Assembly: GCA_002435785.1 (NCBI GenBank)
Contig: DIUC01000072.1
Location: 1 to 47,410, forward strand
Origin: Saprospiraceae bacterium UBA6168
GTDB lineage: Bacteria > Bacteroidota > Bacteroidia > Chitinophagales > Saprospiraceae
Length of the DNA stretch: 47,410 bases
Direction of reading: 5' to 3'
Shown: positions 24,313 to 33,802 of the stretch, piece after piece
Numbering within the stretch: the first letter of the stretch is position 1
How the letters are laid out: the number at the start of each line of letters is the position of its first letter
Notes under the pieces: generated by a model
Databases searched by the model: none
Told to the model about the DNA's origin: nothing
Seen by the model: only the letters and a program-made list of their open reading frames with translations
Position numbers and translations under genes: made by a program

Positions 24313-25226
24313 CCGCCATTTTTGATTATCCCTTTAAGATAAGCCAAAATGTCCTCCGTTTTTTCTGGCGAAAATACCGCCCAGTGCGGGTCTTTCCGAA
24401 ACCAAGTCGCTTGACGCTTGGCATACCGACGGCTATTTTGTTTAATCATCTCGACGGCCTCCGCCAGTGTGCATTTCCCATCAAAAAAATCGAAAAGCTC
24501 CTGATAGCCAACGGTTTGCAAAGCATTCAGCGCTCGCAATGGGTAAAGTTGCCGAGCCTCTTCCAGTAAGCCCGACCGCATCATCTCGTCCACCCGGCAG
24601 TTTATCCTTTCGTACAAAACAGGGCGCTCCAGTTCCAACAAAACATATTTCGGGGTAAAAAACCGCTGCTTTTTGGATTGGGAACGAAACCCCGAAAACG
24701 GCATTCCACTCGCTCTGCACACCGAGAGTGCCCGGACCAGCCGATGCGGGTTGTTCAGGTCAACTTGGGCAAAATAATTTGGGTCGAGCTTTTCCAGTTC
24801 TGTTTGCAGCGCAGCGATGCCTTCATTGGCCAACTTTTTTTCAAGGTCGACAACCACCGATTTGGACACGGACGGAAACTCGTCCAAGCCCTCGCACAAT
24901 GCCCGGATGAACAGCCCTGACCCGCCGACCAACACTGCCACATCCTTGGATTTAAACAAATTTTTGAGCAAAATCAGGGCCTCTGCCTCAAAATCGCCCA
25001 CCGTAAAATCGGACTGAACGGACAGGGAGTTGATGAAATGGTGTGGGGCTTGCGCCAGTTCCGCTGCACTTGGCTTGGCAGTCCCAATGCTCATCTCCTG
25101 ATAAAATTGGCGGCTATCCGCCGAAAGGATTTCCGTTTGAAAATGCCGTGCAACCTGTATGGCCGTGGACGTCTTGCCCGTGGCTGTGGCCCCTCCGATG
25201 ACGATAAGATGTTTTTGACGGTTCAT
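24309..25226 (-). CDS. miaA: tRNA dimethylallyltransferase
   Basis: A 305-residue cytoplasmic enzyme that transfers a dimethylallyl group to N6 of A37 in tRNAs reading UNN codons. The P-loop GGATATGKTSTA is at residues about 10-20, followed by the acceptor signature SADSRQFYQEMSIGTAKPS, then HHFINSLS, VLVGGSGLFIRALCEG, NPHRLVRALSV, and the C-terminal GLLEEARQLYPLRALNALQTVGYQELFDFFDG, all standard MiaA motifs. ATG 25226 is preferred to a TTG at 25232. It is divergent from the acyltransferase gene with 86 bp between the starts. Confidence 0.97.
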   Translation of the reverse strand: MNRQKHLIVIGGATATGKTSTAIQVARHFQTEILSADSRQFYQEMSIGTAKPSAAELAQAPHHFINSLSVQSDFTVGDFEAEALILLKNLFKSKDVAVLVGGSGLFIRALCEGLDEFPSVSKSVVVDLEKKLANEGIAALQTELEKLDPNYFAQVDLNNPHRLVRALSVCRASGMPFSGFRSQSKKQRFFTPKYVLLELERPVLYERINCRVDEMMRSGLLEEARQLYPLRALNALQTVGYQELFDFFDGKCTLAEAVEMIKQNSRRYAKRQATWFRKDPHWAVFSPEKTEDILAYLKGIIKNGG

Positions 25227-25252
25227 TTTCAAGAAATTGGACGGGCGGGTTG

Positions 25253-25260
25253 TACTTTTG
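25253..25260 (+). promoter_or_regulatory. -7 promoter element candidate for the acyltransferase gene
   Basis: TACTTTTG matches TAnnTTTG and would start transcription about 45 nt before ATG 25313. No good -33 TTTG lies at the expected distance. Confidence 0.38.
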
Positions 25261-25312
25261 GCGCTCCGTCACGGTGGCGGCATTTAGTGTTTGCAATATT
25301 GAAAACCCAATA

Positions 25313-26587
25313 ATGGTCTATAACATCGTAAAGCCCTGCGCAAAAATAGCTTTATCCCTATATTTTCGGAAGATGAACATCTCCCACCAGGAGCGCATCC
25401 CCAAGGGCAAACCCGTCGTTTTGGCCGCCAACCACCCGACGGCCTTCATTGAGCCTTGCATCTTGGGGTGTTGGTCGGAGGAGCCTATGCACTACCTCGC
25501 ACGGGGCGACCTTTATGTGAACAATTCATTCGTGCGCAGGCTCTATGATTGGTTCCACATCGTGCCAGTTTTCCGCCTCGACGACCTAGGGTACGGCGGC
25601 CTCAAAAGCAACTACGAATCCTTTGGAAAGTGCTTCGAGACGCTCAAAGCGAACAAGCAAGTGACCATATTGGCCGAAGGCCGCACCAAGCACGAAAAAC
25701 GCCTCCGCCCACTGATGAAGGGCACTGCCCGCATCGTTTTTGGCACCCTTGAAAAATACCCCGATTTGGACATTCACATCGTGCCGGTGGGCGTCAACTA
25801 CACCAACCCCGACCAGTTCCGCTCCGATGTCAGGATTGACTATGGCGAACCCATCCGGGTACAGGAGTATTTTCCCATTTACCTTGAAAACCCCGCCAAG
25901 GGGGTCTCGGCGCTCACGCAAGCCATCAAAAACCAATTGTCCGAGCGGGTCATCCATTTGGACAACCCCGCCGATGACGAATGGACGGAACCCCTGTTGG
26001 CCATGCACCGAAATGGCCCTTCTACAAGGCTCTTTCCTGCTTTGTCCGCCGACCCAAACCCACTTTTTGAGGAGAAAAAATTGGCGGACCGGCTCAATGC
26101 CCTTTCGGAACCCAATCGGCAGGAGTTGAGATTGAAAGTCTTGGAATATTTGACGCTGCTGCGAAAATCCGGCACGACTGACCGTGGACTGATGGACCAC
26201 ACCTCCTACTCATTGGGTAGTGCCCTGCTGCTCGGCCTTGGCTGGATTCCCTATATGATTGGTTTCGTGCTCAACTGCGCACCCATTTACCTGGGCAATT
26301 ATTTTGCGAAGAAAAAAGCTAAAATGGTGGAGTTTCGGGCATCCGTTGCCATTTTCGTTTCGATGGTCCTGTACCTATTTTACTGGTTTGGTTGCCTTTT
26401 AACTGCAATTCTGGTGGGCAAATGGTGGCTGATAGGCATCGTGTTGGCCATGCCCTTGCTTGGCTACTTTGCCATTGCCTACCATGACCTCGATATCCGG
26501 TGGAAGGACTGCCAACGGGCAGCGGTTTTGGACGATGTTACCGAGGACAAACTGCTGAAAATGCGGGAAGAATTGATGACGGTCTAA
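25313..26587 (+). CDS. PlsC-like 1-acyl-glycerol-3-phosphate acyltransferase
   Basis: A 424-residue membrane-associated acyltransferase of the LPLAT superfamily, probably in phospholipid or lipid A-type acylation. ATG 25313 is chosen; upstream in-frame codons lie in the intergenic region with the promoter-like element. The acceptor motif is NHPTAFIEP at about residues 42-50, which differs from the classical H-x4-D; the Bacteroidota form NHPNSFLDA has an Asp where this one has Glu. Motif III is present as AEGRTKHEKRLRPLMKGTAR and a later motif as IVPVGVNY. Two or three hydrophobic segments near residues 300-390 form a C-terminal membrane domain. It is convergent with the PKD/T9SS gene. Confidence 0.87.
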   Translation: MVYNIVKPCAKIALSLYFRKMNISHQERIPKGKPVVLAANHPTAFIEPCILGCWSEEPMHYLARGDLYVNNSFVRRLYDWFHIVPVFRLDDLGYGGLKSNYESFGKCFETLKANKQVTILAEGRTKHEKRLRPLMKGTARIVFGTLEKYPDLDIHIVPVGVNYTNPDQFRSDVRIDYGEPIRVQEYFPIYLENPAKGVSALTQAIKNQLSERVIHLDNPADDEWTEPLLAMHRNGPSTRLFPALSADPNPLFEEKKLADRLNALSEPNRQELRLKVLEYLTLLRKSGTTDRGLMDHTSYSLGSALLLGLGWIPYMIGFVLNCAPIYLGNYFAKKKAKMVEFRASVAIFVSMVLYLFYWFGCLLTAILVGKWWLIGIVLAMPLLGYFAIAYHDLDIRWKDCQRAAVLDDVTEDKLLKMREELMTV

Positions 26588-26598
26588 ATAACAGGTTC

Positions 26599-26633
26599 GA
26601 GCGATACGGTTGGACTATGCAACCGTATCGCTC
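26599..26633. terminator. Hairpin between convergent genes
   Basis: A perfect 14-bp stem GAGCGATACGGTTG / CAACCGTATCGCTC around GACTATG. It lies between two stop codons but lacks a T-run on either side, so its role as a terminator is inferred from position. Confidence 0.5.
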
Positions 26634-26643
26634 AATATCAACC

Positions 26644-28476
26644 TCATTCCTTCAAAATCCTACCTGAAATATACCCGTCCTCCGTCTGAATCTTGAGGAG
26701 GTAAATGCCCCCAGGGAAACGGCCAAGGTCCAGCTCATGCCGCATGTCCGTGGTGTTTGCATGGAGTGTTTCCTGCCAAACCTTCTTCCCAATCACATCA
26801 AATATTTCCATTGAAATTGGCCCAGGTTTCTTCACTTCAAAATTGGCCCAAATACTGCCTGCCGTCGGGTTCGGAAAAAGCACGAGGGTGTTGGCCGTTT
26901 CAGCGATTTCCCCACTTGCGGATGCACAGGTGTAGGCCGGATTGAACGAAACCCCCAAGCTGAACTGGTTGCTGCACCCCGAAGCATTGTCCGTTACCTC
27001 CAAGGTCATCAGGAAAACCCCCGGCTCCATCAGGCAGTAGGTGGGCCCGGTTTCGTCCGTCAGGACATTGCCGTCCATGTACCATTGCAGGGAGTAGTTG
27101 GCAGGCATCTGGTTGGGGTTGGCAAGGGTGTATTCATTGCCAGTGACCTGAAAAACGGGGGGCGTGGGGAGTGGCAGCAGGTTGACTTCCACAGGCGCCG
27201 ATTGTGATTTGCAACCAACGGGGCTGGTATATTCCAACCAGTATTGGCCTGCACTGGCCACGTGCAGTTGTTGGAATATTTCGCCAAAAAGCACCGTGGT
27301 GTCCCGGTACCACTGGATGTCTTGGTCGTAATCTGCCACCAATTCCACCTCCTCGCCCTCGCAAAGCTGGATGAGACCGGCTGGCGCAATGACCGGAGGG
27401 GCTGGTTGCGGGTACACTGTCACCGTGCCGCTCGATTGGATGGTCAGCACAGGATGGATGATGTCCACCTGCACTTGCAACGGGCCACTGGAAAGTACGC
27501 CCGTGGTGTTTTTGTTGAAATAAACATAGCCGCAACTCTCCGAGCCAAATGTATCGTCGTCCCTCACCTCCAGCTCGTAGGTGCCGTTGCCGAGCGGCAG
27601 GTTGATGTTGAAAACCGCCGGAAAAGTCGAGTTGTTCTGGGCAGGAGTCACCACGACGAAATTGCCCTGCGGGCTTTTGATTTTCACATAAAGGTCGGGC
27701 GCCGTGTTGATGAGGATGTCACTGCAACCAGCGGCCAGCACCCGGACCGTGGTCACTTTGTACCCGAAGGTATCAATGCTGGCCGTGTAGTTTATATCAT
27801 AAACACCGGGCGTGTTGTAGGTCAGGGGCGGTGGGTTTTGGAGCGTGGAGGTCGTGCCGTTCCCAAAGTCCCAAAGATAGGAGTAGCCGCTGTTCCCGTT
27901 GGAGGGCAGGTTGTTCTGGAAGGCAACATTGACGCTACCGCAGCCAGCATTGTTTTGCATGGAAAAACCCGGCGTGGTACTGCTTGATGGGGCGATGTAA
28001 ATGGGGAAGGAAAAGGAGGTAGATTGGTTCAGCGTAAAAACCTCGGCGCTCACGAAGACCTCCACATTATAAAGCCCTGGTTGCAGTGGCGTTCCGCAAA
28101 ATTTCACGCAGCCGTCCGTCAGGTTGGACGGGTTGAAGGTGAATTGGCTGGGCTGCCAGTTGAGGCCGGGCGGCACGTTGACCACCGCCACAATGGAAAT
28201 GCTGCTGATGGGCAGGCCCGCTGGTGTGCTGGGGTCGGTGGCATTCACGGGCGTGGTGGTTTTTGGCATCCGAAAGCTGATGTCGCCATTGTAGTATTGG
28301 CCGGCCACGCCATCGGGGGCAGCGCCGAGGTAGATGGTATCGGATGGTAAAACCGGTAGGCTGACGTTGCAGCCAGGGCAACCTACCTGTGCATCCATTT
28401 TTGTGGTAAAAAGGCTTTGCGAAGCAAAGAAAACAAGCAAGAACAACCTGCTCAGAGGTAAGCGAACGGTGTGCAT
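26644..28476 (-). CDS. Secreted PKD-domain protein with T9SS sorting domain
   Basis: A 610-residue protein with an N-terminal signal peptide (LFLLVFFASQSLFTTKMDAQ). Residues about 45-170 form an Ig-like domain typical of Bacteroidota surface proteins (PPGLNWQPSQFTFNP, CGTPLQPGLYNVEVFV). A PKD domain follows (YSYLWDFGNGTTST, about 200-240), then a region with a proprotein-convertase-P-like or C2-like look (LPLGNGTYELEVRDDDTFGSESCGY), an Ig-like stretch (LCEGEEVELVADYDQDIQWYRD), and a T9SS type A domain at the end (LFPNPTAGSIWANFEV to GRILKE). No catalytic motif is visible. Probably a structural or binding protein of the surface. Confidence 0.87.
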   Translation of the reverse strand: MHTVRLPLSRLFLLVFFASQSLFTTKMDAQVGCPGCNVSLPVLPSDTIYLGAAPDGVAGQYYNGDISFRMPKTTTPVNATDPSTPAGLPISSISIVAVVNVPPGLNWQPSQFTFNPSNLTDGCVKFCGTPLQPGLYNVEVFVSAEVFTLNQSTSFSFPIYIAPSSSTTPGFSMQNNAGCGSVNVAFQNNLPSNGNSGYSYLWDFGNGTTSTLQNPPPLTYNTPGVYDINYTASIDTFGYKVTTVRVLAAGCSDILINTAPDLYVKIKSPQGNFVVVTPAQNNSTFPAVFNINLPLGNGTYELEVRDDDTFGSESCGYVYFNKNTTGVLSSGPLQVQVDIIHPVLTIQSSGTVTVYPQPAPPVIAPAGLIQLCEGEEVELVADYDQDIQWYRDTTVLFGEIFQQLHVASAGQYWLEYTSPVGCKSQSAPVEVNLLPLPTPPVFQVTGNEYTLANPNQMPANYSLQWYMDGNVLTDETGPTYCLMEPGVFLMTLEVTDNASGCSNQFSLGVSFNPAYTCASASGEIAETANTLVLFPNPTAGSIWANFEVKKPGPISMEIFDVIGKKVWQETLHANTTDMRHELDLGRFPGGIYLLKIQTEDGYISGRILKE

Positions 28477-28843
28477 AATCAGTTTTTTATGTGTGATGGA
28501 AATTCGGCAAATACGGTAGTGAGTATCGGATTGCCGTTGCTTCTTCTTGGGCGGGCTTGGTGTGTGTGCACGAAGATAAAGTGGAAGGATTGATTAGGTG
28601 GTTTTTTTCCACAAAAAATGGCCTTGGATTAATTTTCATTACAACACTCGGGCAATTGTTCACCTTTCTCAACGGCTTCAATAGCCAGCAATTACAGGCG
28701 ATTCGGCCCAGTTCTTTTTCCTCGTTGCTACCTCGATATTTAACCCGACCTTTGCACCGCTGAATAGAGGAACCAAGTGGCGCAATTTTCCTGCTGAAAA
28801 TCCTGCGTACATTTTGCCGCCAGCAACCAAATCAGGTCGAACT
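28477..28843. other. 367-bp gap between divergent genes
   Basis: Shared upstream region of the PKD/T9SS gene and the methyltransferase gene. No gene, dyad or good promoter match was seen. Confidence 0.45.
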
Positions 28844-29917
28844 ATGAATCAGCCGAAAGCAATTGAGCAGCTAATTGAGGTTTTGGACACAGGATTTGAC
28901 GAACCCGCCAAAACCATCAACGTACTGGCCTCCTACCTGCTCGATGACCATATCGTGCCAGAACACGAGGTGAGCATCATTGACCGCATCCACGAGCTTT
29001 TTGCGGAGGTAGCTATCGTCTCAGGTTTCGATGGCGCAGAGGAATGGAAGAGCGATGTGCAGGCGTCTTCTGGCATGGCCATCTCTGTGAACGAGGCTGC
29101 CCGCTGCCTGTTGGACTATCGGCGGACGGGGCAGTTTTTCCGGGGCTTCCACCGTGCCATCTTGGCCGCCAAGGAGCGGTTTCCAGGCGAAACCATCGAG
29201 ATTTTGTATGCAGGGTGCGGGCCTTATGCACCCTTTTTTACCCTAATCGCACCCCTTTTTACGCCTTCGGAGGTGCAGTTTACCCTCATCGAAATCAACG
29301 AGGATTCCTTGGCCATTGCCCGGATGTTGGTGAGGGAAATGGGCCTTGGTGGCTATTTAAGCGACAGTCACCAAGCTGATGCCACCCTCATTAAGGTGCC
29401 CTCTGCCGACCGCTATCACGTACTTTTTACGGAAACGATGGACACGGCGTTGGAGCGGGAACCGATGGTGTCCATCCTGCTGAACCTGCTACCGCAACTG
29501 CGAAAAGACGTGTTGTTGGTGCCCCGCAACGTGACCGTGGAAGGCGTTTTTTTCAGGGAAAAAGACCTGTCGAATGGGATGGACGGCCTTTGGGACCTGG
29601 ACAACAAGGACGAGGGCCATTCCCTTGGCATCGTGATGGATTTGGACGAGGCACTGACTACCTATCTTTCCCTGCCATCGGTTCCTGACGACGACATCTT
29701 CCACGAGCTCCAATTGGAAATGCCCGACCCAAGCTGGCGGGAGTATTTTGCCCTGTTTACCACCGTGGAAATCTGGGACGGGGTTTTTCTCTACAAAAAC
29801 GAATCTGACATCACCGACCTGCGGGTGCGTAAATTGGACGACCTGCCTGCCTGCGATTACATCAATTTTGAATACGCCTTGACGGATGAACCGATGCTTT
29901 GGTTTGGGGTGAGTTGA
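28844..29917 (+). CDS. Class I SAM-dependent methyltransferase, PRMT-like
   Basis: A 357-residue protein from ATG 28844 (a TTG at 28814 is less likely). The N-terminal about 115 residues are helical. The Rossmann fold starts with motif I IEILYAGCGPYAPFF, followed by acidic FTLIEINEDSLAIARML and then VLFTETMDTALEREPM, which resembles the acidic double-E region of protein arginine methyltransferases. The C-terminal 150 residues are beta-rich (VTVEGVFF, EYFALFTTVEIWDGVFLY), compatible with the PRMT beta-barrel. Substrate unknown. It may instead methylate a small molecule. It is a single gene with a strong terminator. Confidence 0.68.
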   Translation: MNQPKAIEQLIEVLDTGFDEPAKTINVLASYLLDDHIVPEHEVSIIDRIHELFAEVAIVSGFDGAEEWKSDVQASSGMAISVNEAARCLLDYRRTGQFFRGFHRAILAAKERFPGETIEILYAGCGPYAPFFTLIAPLFTPSEVQFTLIEINEDSLAIARMLVREMGLGGYLSDSHQADATLIKVPSADRYHVLFTETMDTALEREPMVSILLNLLPQLRKDVLLVPRNVTVEGVFFREKDLSNGMDGLWDLDNKDEGHSLGIVMDLDEALTTYLSLPSVPDDDIFHELQLEMPDPSWREYFALFTTVEIWDGVFLYKNESDITDLRVRKLDDLPACDYINFEYALTDEPMLWFGVS

Positions 29918-29944
29918 GGGTAATGTTTTCAGCATACCGCCACA

Positions 29945-29983
29945 AAAAAGGGTTGAAACTGGCACTCAGTTTCAACCCTTTTT
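29945..29983. terminator. Bidirectional rho-independent terminator
   Basis: Stem AAAAAGGGTTGAAACTG / CAGTTTCAACCCTTTTT around GCACT. It serves the methyltransferase gene and the minus-strand gene that ends at 30011. Confidence 0.92.
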
Positions 29984-30010
29984 AGATGGAAGTCTTTTTT
30001 TAAAACTGCA

Positions 30011-32494
30011 TCAATTCGTTTTTCGCATCTCCCCCTTTTCCATCGTTACCAAATGAGCGTCGGTGAAGCCACGCTTGCGGGCTTTGTCCAGCCCAACCTG
30101 AGCGGAAGGTTTGCTTTCAAAGCCACCCACCACTACGATGGTAAACTCGCCTTTTTTGACAAAGCTCACCAACCCGATGTCTTCCACGGAGCTTTGCTTG
30201 AAATTCTTCAAGTCACGGTAGGCCGCCAGCTTCACCAGATAACCATCAAGGTCATCGGCGGTGGCCATTGTTGGCGTAGATGATGGAACGATTGGCGTCG
30301 GTTTTACCTCGGCTGGGGTGGGCTTTGTTTCCGTGCTTTTTGGGGTGGAAGTCGTCGTTGGTGCAGTCTTTTTCCCTGCGGAATTTCCCCGCTGCGGCAC
30401 AATGAAAGCTCCGGAGTAGCCACTGGCCTTCGCCTTGGTTTGCGCAGCAACGGCATCCTCCCTTGCCTCGAACACACCGAGGCGGATTTTGGTCTTGCCA
30501 CCCTCATCCACCGTGAATACATTGCCCAAGCTCCCTACCTTTTCCCGAAAGGGGCTTAGGTCAGGGTTGGCAGAAGTGCCAGCCGCCAACTGCACGGCGA
30601 ACCCGTCTACCACTTCCCCAGATGTTGGTGCAGTTGGTGTTTCGGTTTTGGTGGGCGTGATCCCAATGGGCAGCACCTCTTTGGCGACTGGGCCACCTGT
30701 TCCACTGGTTCCCACGGGATAAATCGCCGTGATGTCCAAGTTTTTTTGGTTGGCGGCAGTGGCCTTGAAGTCCGATGTCTGGTCTTTGAAGCCCTGCTTG
30801 GAGTAGCGGATTTGGTAGCTTGTATTTGATTTAAGCGCAATGCTAAAACTGCCGTTTGCATCCGAAAAGGTGGTGGTTTCCTCTTTGGTGGCAGTATTGG
30901 TAGCGATGACCACCACATCGCTCAGGCCCAGGTTGTTCACCCCGTTCACCACCTTACCATTGTAGGAGTTGGCATCGTTGGTCAGGGCTACCTCAATCGT
31001 GCGGCTCTGGCGCAGGCCCAAGGTGGTTATTTTAATGCTTTTGCTCGAAAAACCCGCCTTTGTCACGGTGGCGGTGCAATCGAGGTTGTCGGCCAGTGAA
31101 AAGGTGAAAAGGCCGTTTACGTTCGTGAATTGGTTGGGTGCTCCGCAATTTGTGAAGTCAATGCTTGCCCCCGCCACGGCTGCCCCAGAGAGGGCATCGG
31201 TCACCTTGATGACCACGCTTTCGGACTCCTTCACGATGCGGTAAATATCCTCCGAGCCTTTGCCGCCGGGGCGGTTCGATACGATGTAGCCAATGTTGCG
31301 CCCTGCATCAAAGACAAAGCCATAGTCATCGTAGGAGGTATTGAGGCCGGCGCCGCCATGATAAACCGTGGACCAGCGCCCGTTGCTGTCTTCTGCCCGA
31401 AAAATGTCAAAGCCACCAAAGCCCTTTTGGTAGTCACTGGCAAAAAACAATGATGAGCCATTGTAGAACGGCGTGATTTCGTTGCCAAGTGAGTTCACGG
31501 CATTGCCCACGTTTTCTGGTGCCGACCAGTTGTTGCCCACCCGGTAAGAAACATAAATGTCAAACCCACCGTAGCCACCGGGCCGGTCGCTGGCAAAATA
31601 AAGCGCCTTGCCATCGGGCGAAAAACAAGGGTAGCCATTCGAGAAATCGGCGCCATTATGAGGGAAGGCAAGTGGTGTTTCCCAATCGCCATTAGGCTTT
31701 GCTTGCGCAATGAAAAGGTTGAGCTCCATGCCGCTGGATGGCATCATCCGGGTGCCATCAATGAAGTTGTTGCGGGTAAAGGCGACCCATTTTCCATCTG
31801 GGGAATACGAAGCGGGACCCTCGTTTACGCCAACCCCAAAGCCAGCGTGCAGCGTAATCGGCACATCGAGGAAGCCGTTCTTGTCCCGTTGCGTGATGAA
31901 GAGCCGGTTCGTTCCCTCAGCCTTTCCGGCCGATGGAGCATTGCGGCTGTCCCTGCCACGGATGTCGGCACGGCCAGAGGCATAGACCACTTGTTCGCCA
32001 AACAAGGTTGGCCCAAAATCAAAGGAAGCCGTGTTGGCGTACTCGTTGGTCACCTTGTAGGCAGGAGGGTCGGAGGCCTGCATGGCAAAGGTGCAGGCAT
32101 CTGCAAACTGTTTGCTGCGGACCTTATATTCTGGGTTTTTCTCGCCCAATGAATTGAAGACAGCCTTGGCAAGGTCGTACCTACCCAGCTCTTGCAAGGT
32201 CAGGCCATAGTGGAAAATGAATATATCCTGTACGTCGCTTGATGATACCGCCGCCTGAAAATGCGGCAAAGCTTTCTCTTGCTGGTTGAGGTGTCGGTAG
32301 CAGTCGCCGAGCTTCCCGTTGGCCTCAGCATTGTCTGGGTTCTTGCTCAAAAACTCTTTGTAGGATTGAGCAGCAAGGTTGAAAGTCCCCAGTTCGTACT
32401 GTTTGTTGGCCCGTTTGAGGCTTGCCTGGGCTTGAAGCAGGGTGATGGAAAAGAGGAAAAAGGTAAGCGAAATAGTGATTCTTGCGAATTTCAT
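30011..32494 (-). CDS. PorE-like TPR-PD40-CRD protein ending in two SPOR domains
   Basis: An 827-residue periplasmic or envelope protein. I favour ATG 32494 (MKFARITISLTFFLFSITLLQAQ, a signal peptide); ATG 32512 adds six residues. Residues about 25-130 are TPR-like (ANKQYELGTFNLAAQSYKEFL, AEANGKLGDCYRHLNQQEKA). Residues about 150-390 are PD40/WD40-like propeller blades (ASYSPDGKWVAFTRN, PCFSPDGKALYFASDRPGGYGGFDIY). Two carboxypeptidase-regulatory-like beta domains follow (about 395-560). After a T/P-rich linker come SPOR domains at about 629-700 (GFAVQLAAG, IRLGVFEARED) and 750-825 (GYLVKLAAY, VVVGGFESK). The first three domains match PorE of the T9SS, which ends in an OmpA domain; here two SPOR repeats could provide the cell-wall contact. 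It lies downstream of a lipoprotein gene. Confidence 0.85.
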   Translation of the reverse strand: MKFARITISLTFFLFSITLLQAQASLKRANKQYELGTFNLAAQSYKEFLSKNPDNAEANGKLGDCYRHLNQQEKALPHFQAAVSSSDVQDIFIFHYGLTLQELGRYDLAKAVFNSLGEKNPEYKVRSKQFADACTFAMQASDPPAYKVTNEYANTASFDFGPTLFGEQVVYASGRADIRGRDSRNAPSAGKAEGTNRLFITQRDKNGFLDVPITLHAGFGVGVNEGPASYSPDGKWVAFTRNNFIDGTRMMPSSGMELNLFIAQAKPNGDWETPLAFPHNGADFSNGYPCFSPDGKALYFASDRPGGYGGFDIYVSYRVGNNWSAPENVGNAVNSLGNEITPFYNGSSLFFASDYQKGFGGFDIFRAEDSNGRWSTVYHGGAGLNTSYDDYGFVFDAGRNIGYIVSNRPGGKGSEDIYRIVKESESVVIKVTDALSGAAVAGASIDFTNCGAPNQFTNVNGLFTFSLADNLDCTATVTKAGFSSKSIKITTLGLRQSRTIEVALTNDANSYNGKVVNGVNNLGLSDVVVIATNTATKEETTTFSDANGSFSIALKSNTSYQIRYSKQGFKDQTSDFKATAANQKNLDITAIYPVGTSGTGGPVAKEVLPIGITPTKTETPTAPTSGEVVDGFAVQLAAGTSANPDLSPFREKVGSLGNVFTVDEGGKTKIRLGVFEAREDAVAAQTKAKASGYSGAFIVPQRGNSAGKKTAPTTTSTPKSTETKPTPAEVKPTPIVPSSTPTMATADDLDGYLVKLAAYRDLKNFKQSSVEDIGLVSFVKKGEFTIVVVGGFESKPSAQVGLDKARKRGFTDAHLVTMEKGEMRKTN

Positions 32495-32653
32495 TTTAGT
32501 GACTTTAGACATCAAATCGTTTTTATTGATAAAAAGTAGCGATTGTTTTGCGCAACAACCAACGAAAGTAATCAGCAAAAGATTATTCCGGGCGCAATTT
32601 CTCAATTTTTCATGGCATTCCATTCAAGAGGGGCCAAATCATCTTTTTGCCCA

Positions 32654-33802
32654 TTACCACACCACCTTGTATGCTTTGAAACCCTCCCGCCAAGATTCGA
32701 TGTCGGGTAGCATTTTAGTCTTCGAAGCGGGGTCATTGGTGTAATGGCGCACAAATGGCTCGTCCTTGCCTTCCTCAAAATCAAGCGTGGCGGCCCATAT
32801 TTTGCTCGATTGGTCGTAAACGATGATGGCTTCGTTTGTGGTGTACAGGCCTGGCACGGCACCCGTTACCACGGTCTGGCCCTTTTGGTTGGTGGTTCGT
32901 TCCCGTACTTCCATGTTGAAGGCAAACAGCTCGTAGCTTTTGTCGCCCACCAACCGCCGGAACTCATCGTGTGTTTCCTGCGTGAAAAAAGTGTCACCAT
33001 CGCCAGTGCCGACGGTCAGTGCTGTTTTGCGCAGTAGTTTTTTACGCTCAAAACGCCCAGCAGCGTAGGCCCTTGCCCCAAAGCCGCAGGCGAGGTTGCT
33101 GCTCGATTGCTCCACCAACACATACTCATTGAAGCACTCGAACAACAGTTCGCAAGGTTCGTCTTCAAAGGTTTTTTGTTTAAAAATGGCCTTGCTGCCT
33201 TTTCGGGCTGCCCTGCCTTCCAGCGTGCCTACGTGGCTACCCCGCACCACCGTCAGGGCAAAGTCGAGGGAGTCATTAGTCACGTTCCCGAACATGAGCC
33301 AGCCAGTGTCCCAGACCTGGTTGAGGTGCCAATTGCCCGACCAGTTGGCGTCATCGTTTGCCGAGGGTGAATGGGAAAGGTAGAATGGCAGCGTCCTTTT
33401 CCCGTCCTTGCTGGTCCAAGTGCCGGTGAGGGAGTCGGGGCTGAGGAAGGCGCCCACGAATTTTGCACCCTCAACACCGTTTGAAAACTCCACGATTTCA
33501 AAGCTGTTGTCGTTGGGTTGCAGTTCCCCGCTGAGTTCAATCGGTTTGTTTTTGGAGGTGTACCAGTAGCGGCCCGACAGGAAGCCGTCGCCCCAGTTGA
33601 CGAGCACCATTTCCACGTCGAGCTTGCCATCAATTTTGCCCACGTATTTCTTCAAAAAATTAAGGTCTGGCGTCGTTACTTCCTCCACGGAGTCCAAAGG
33701 TGGGAGTGGTGGTGGCTCGGTGATGATGGCAGCGGGCGGGTCGTTTTTGCAACCTGCCATCCAAAATGTTGAAAGGGCAAGCAGGTACAGGATGCGTTTC
33801 AT
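32654..33802 (-). CDS. Lipoprotein of unknown function
   Basis: A 382-residue protein with a type II signal peptide (MKRILYLLALSTFWMAGC) whose lipobox ends in Cys18. A proline-rich linker (EPPPLPPLDS) follows. Residues about 48-200 look beta-rich (VEMVLVNWGDGFLSGRYWYTSKNKPIELSGEL, LTGTWTSKDGKRTLPFYL), possibly a lipocalin-like or similar sandwich. The C-terminal half (AGRFERKKLLRKTALTV onward) has no motif I recognise. It is upstream of and co-directional with the PorE-like gene, 141 bp apart to its preferred start, so the two may be cotranscribed. Confidence 0.7.
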   Translation of the reverse strand: MKRILYLLALSTFWMAGCKNDPPAAIITEPPPLPPLDSVEEVTTPDLNFLKKYVGKIDGKLDVEMVLVNWGDGFLSGRYWYTSKNKPIELSGELQPNDNSFEIVEFSNGVEGAKFVGAFLSPDSLTGTWTSKDGKRTLPFYLSHSPSANDDANWSGNWHLNQVWDTGWLMFGNVTNDSLDFALTVVRGSHVGTLEGRAARKGSKAIFKQKTFEDEPCELLFECFNEYVLVEQSSSNLACGFGARAYAAGRFERKKLLRKTALTVGTGDGDTFFTQETHDEFRRLVGDKSYELFAFNMEVRERTTNQKGQTVVTGAVPGLYTTNEAIIVYDQSSKIWAATLDFEEGKDEPFVRHYTNDPASKTKMLPDIESWREGFKAYKVVW

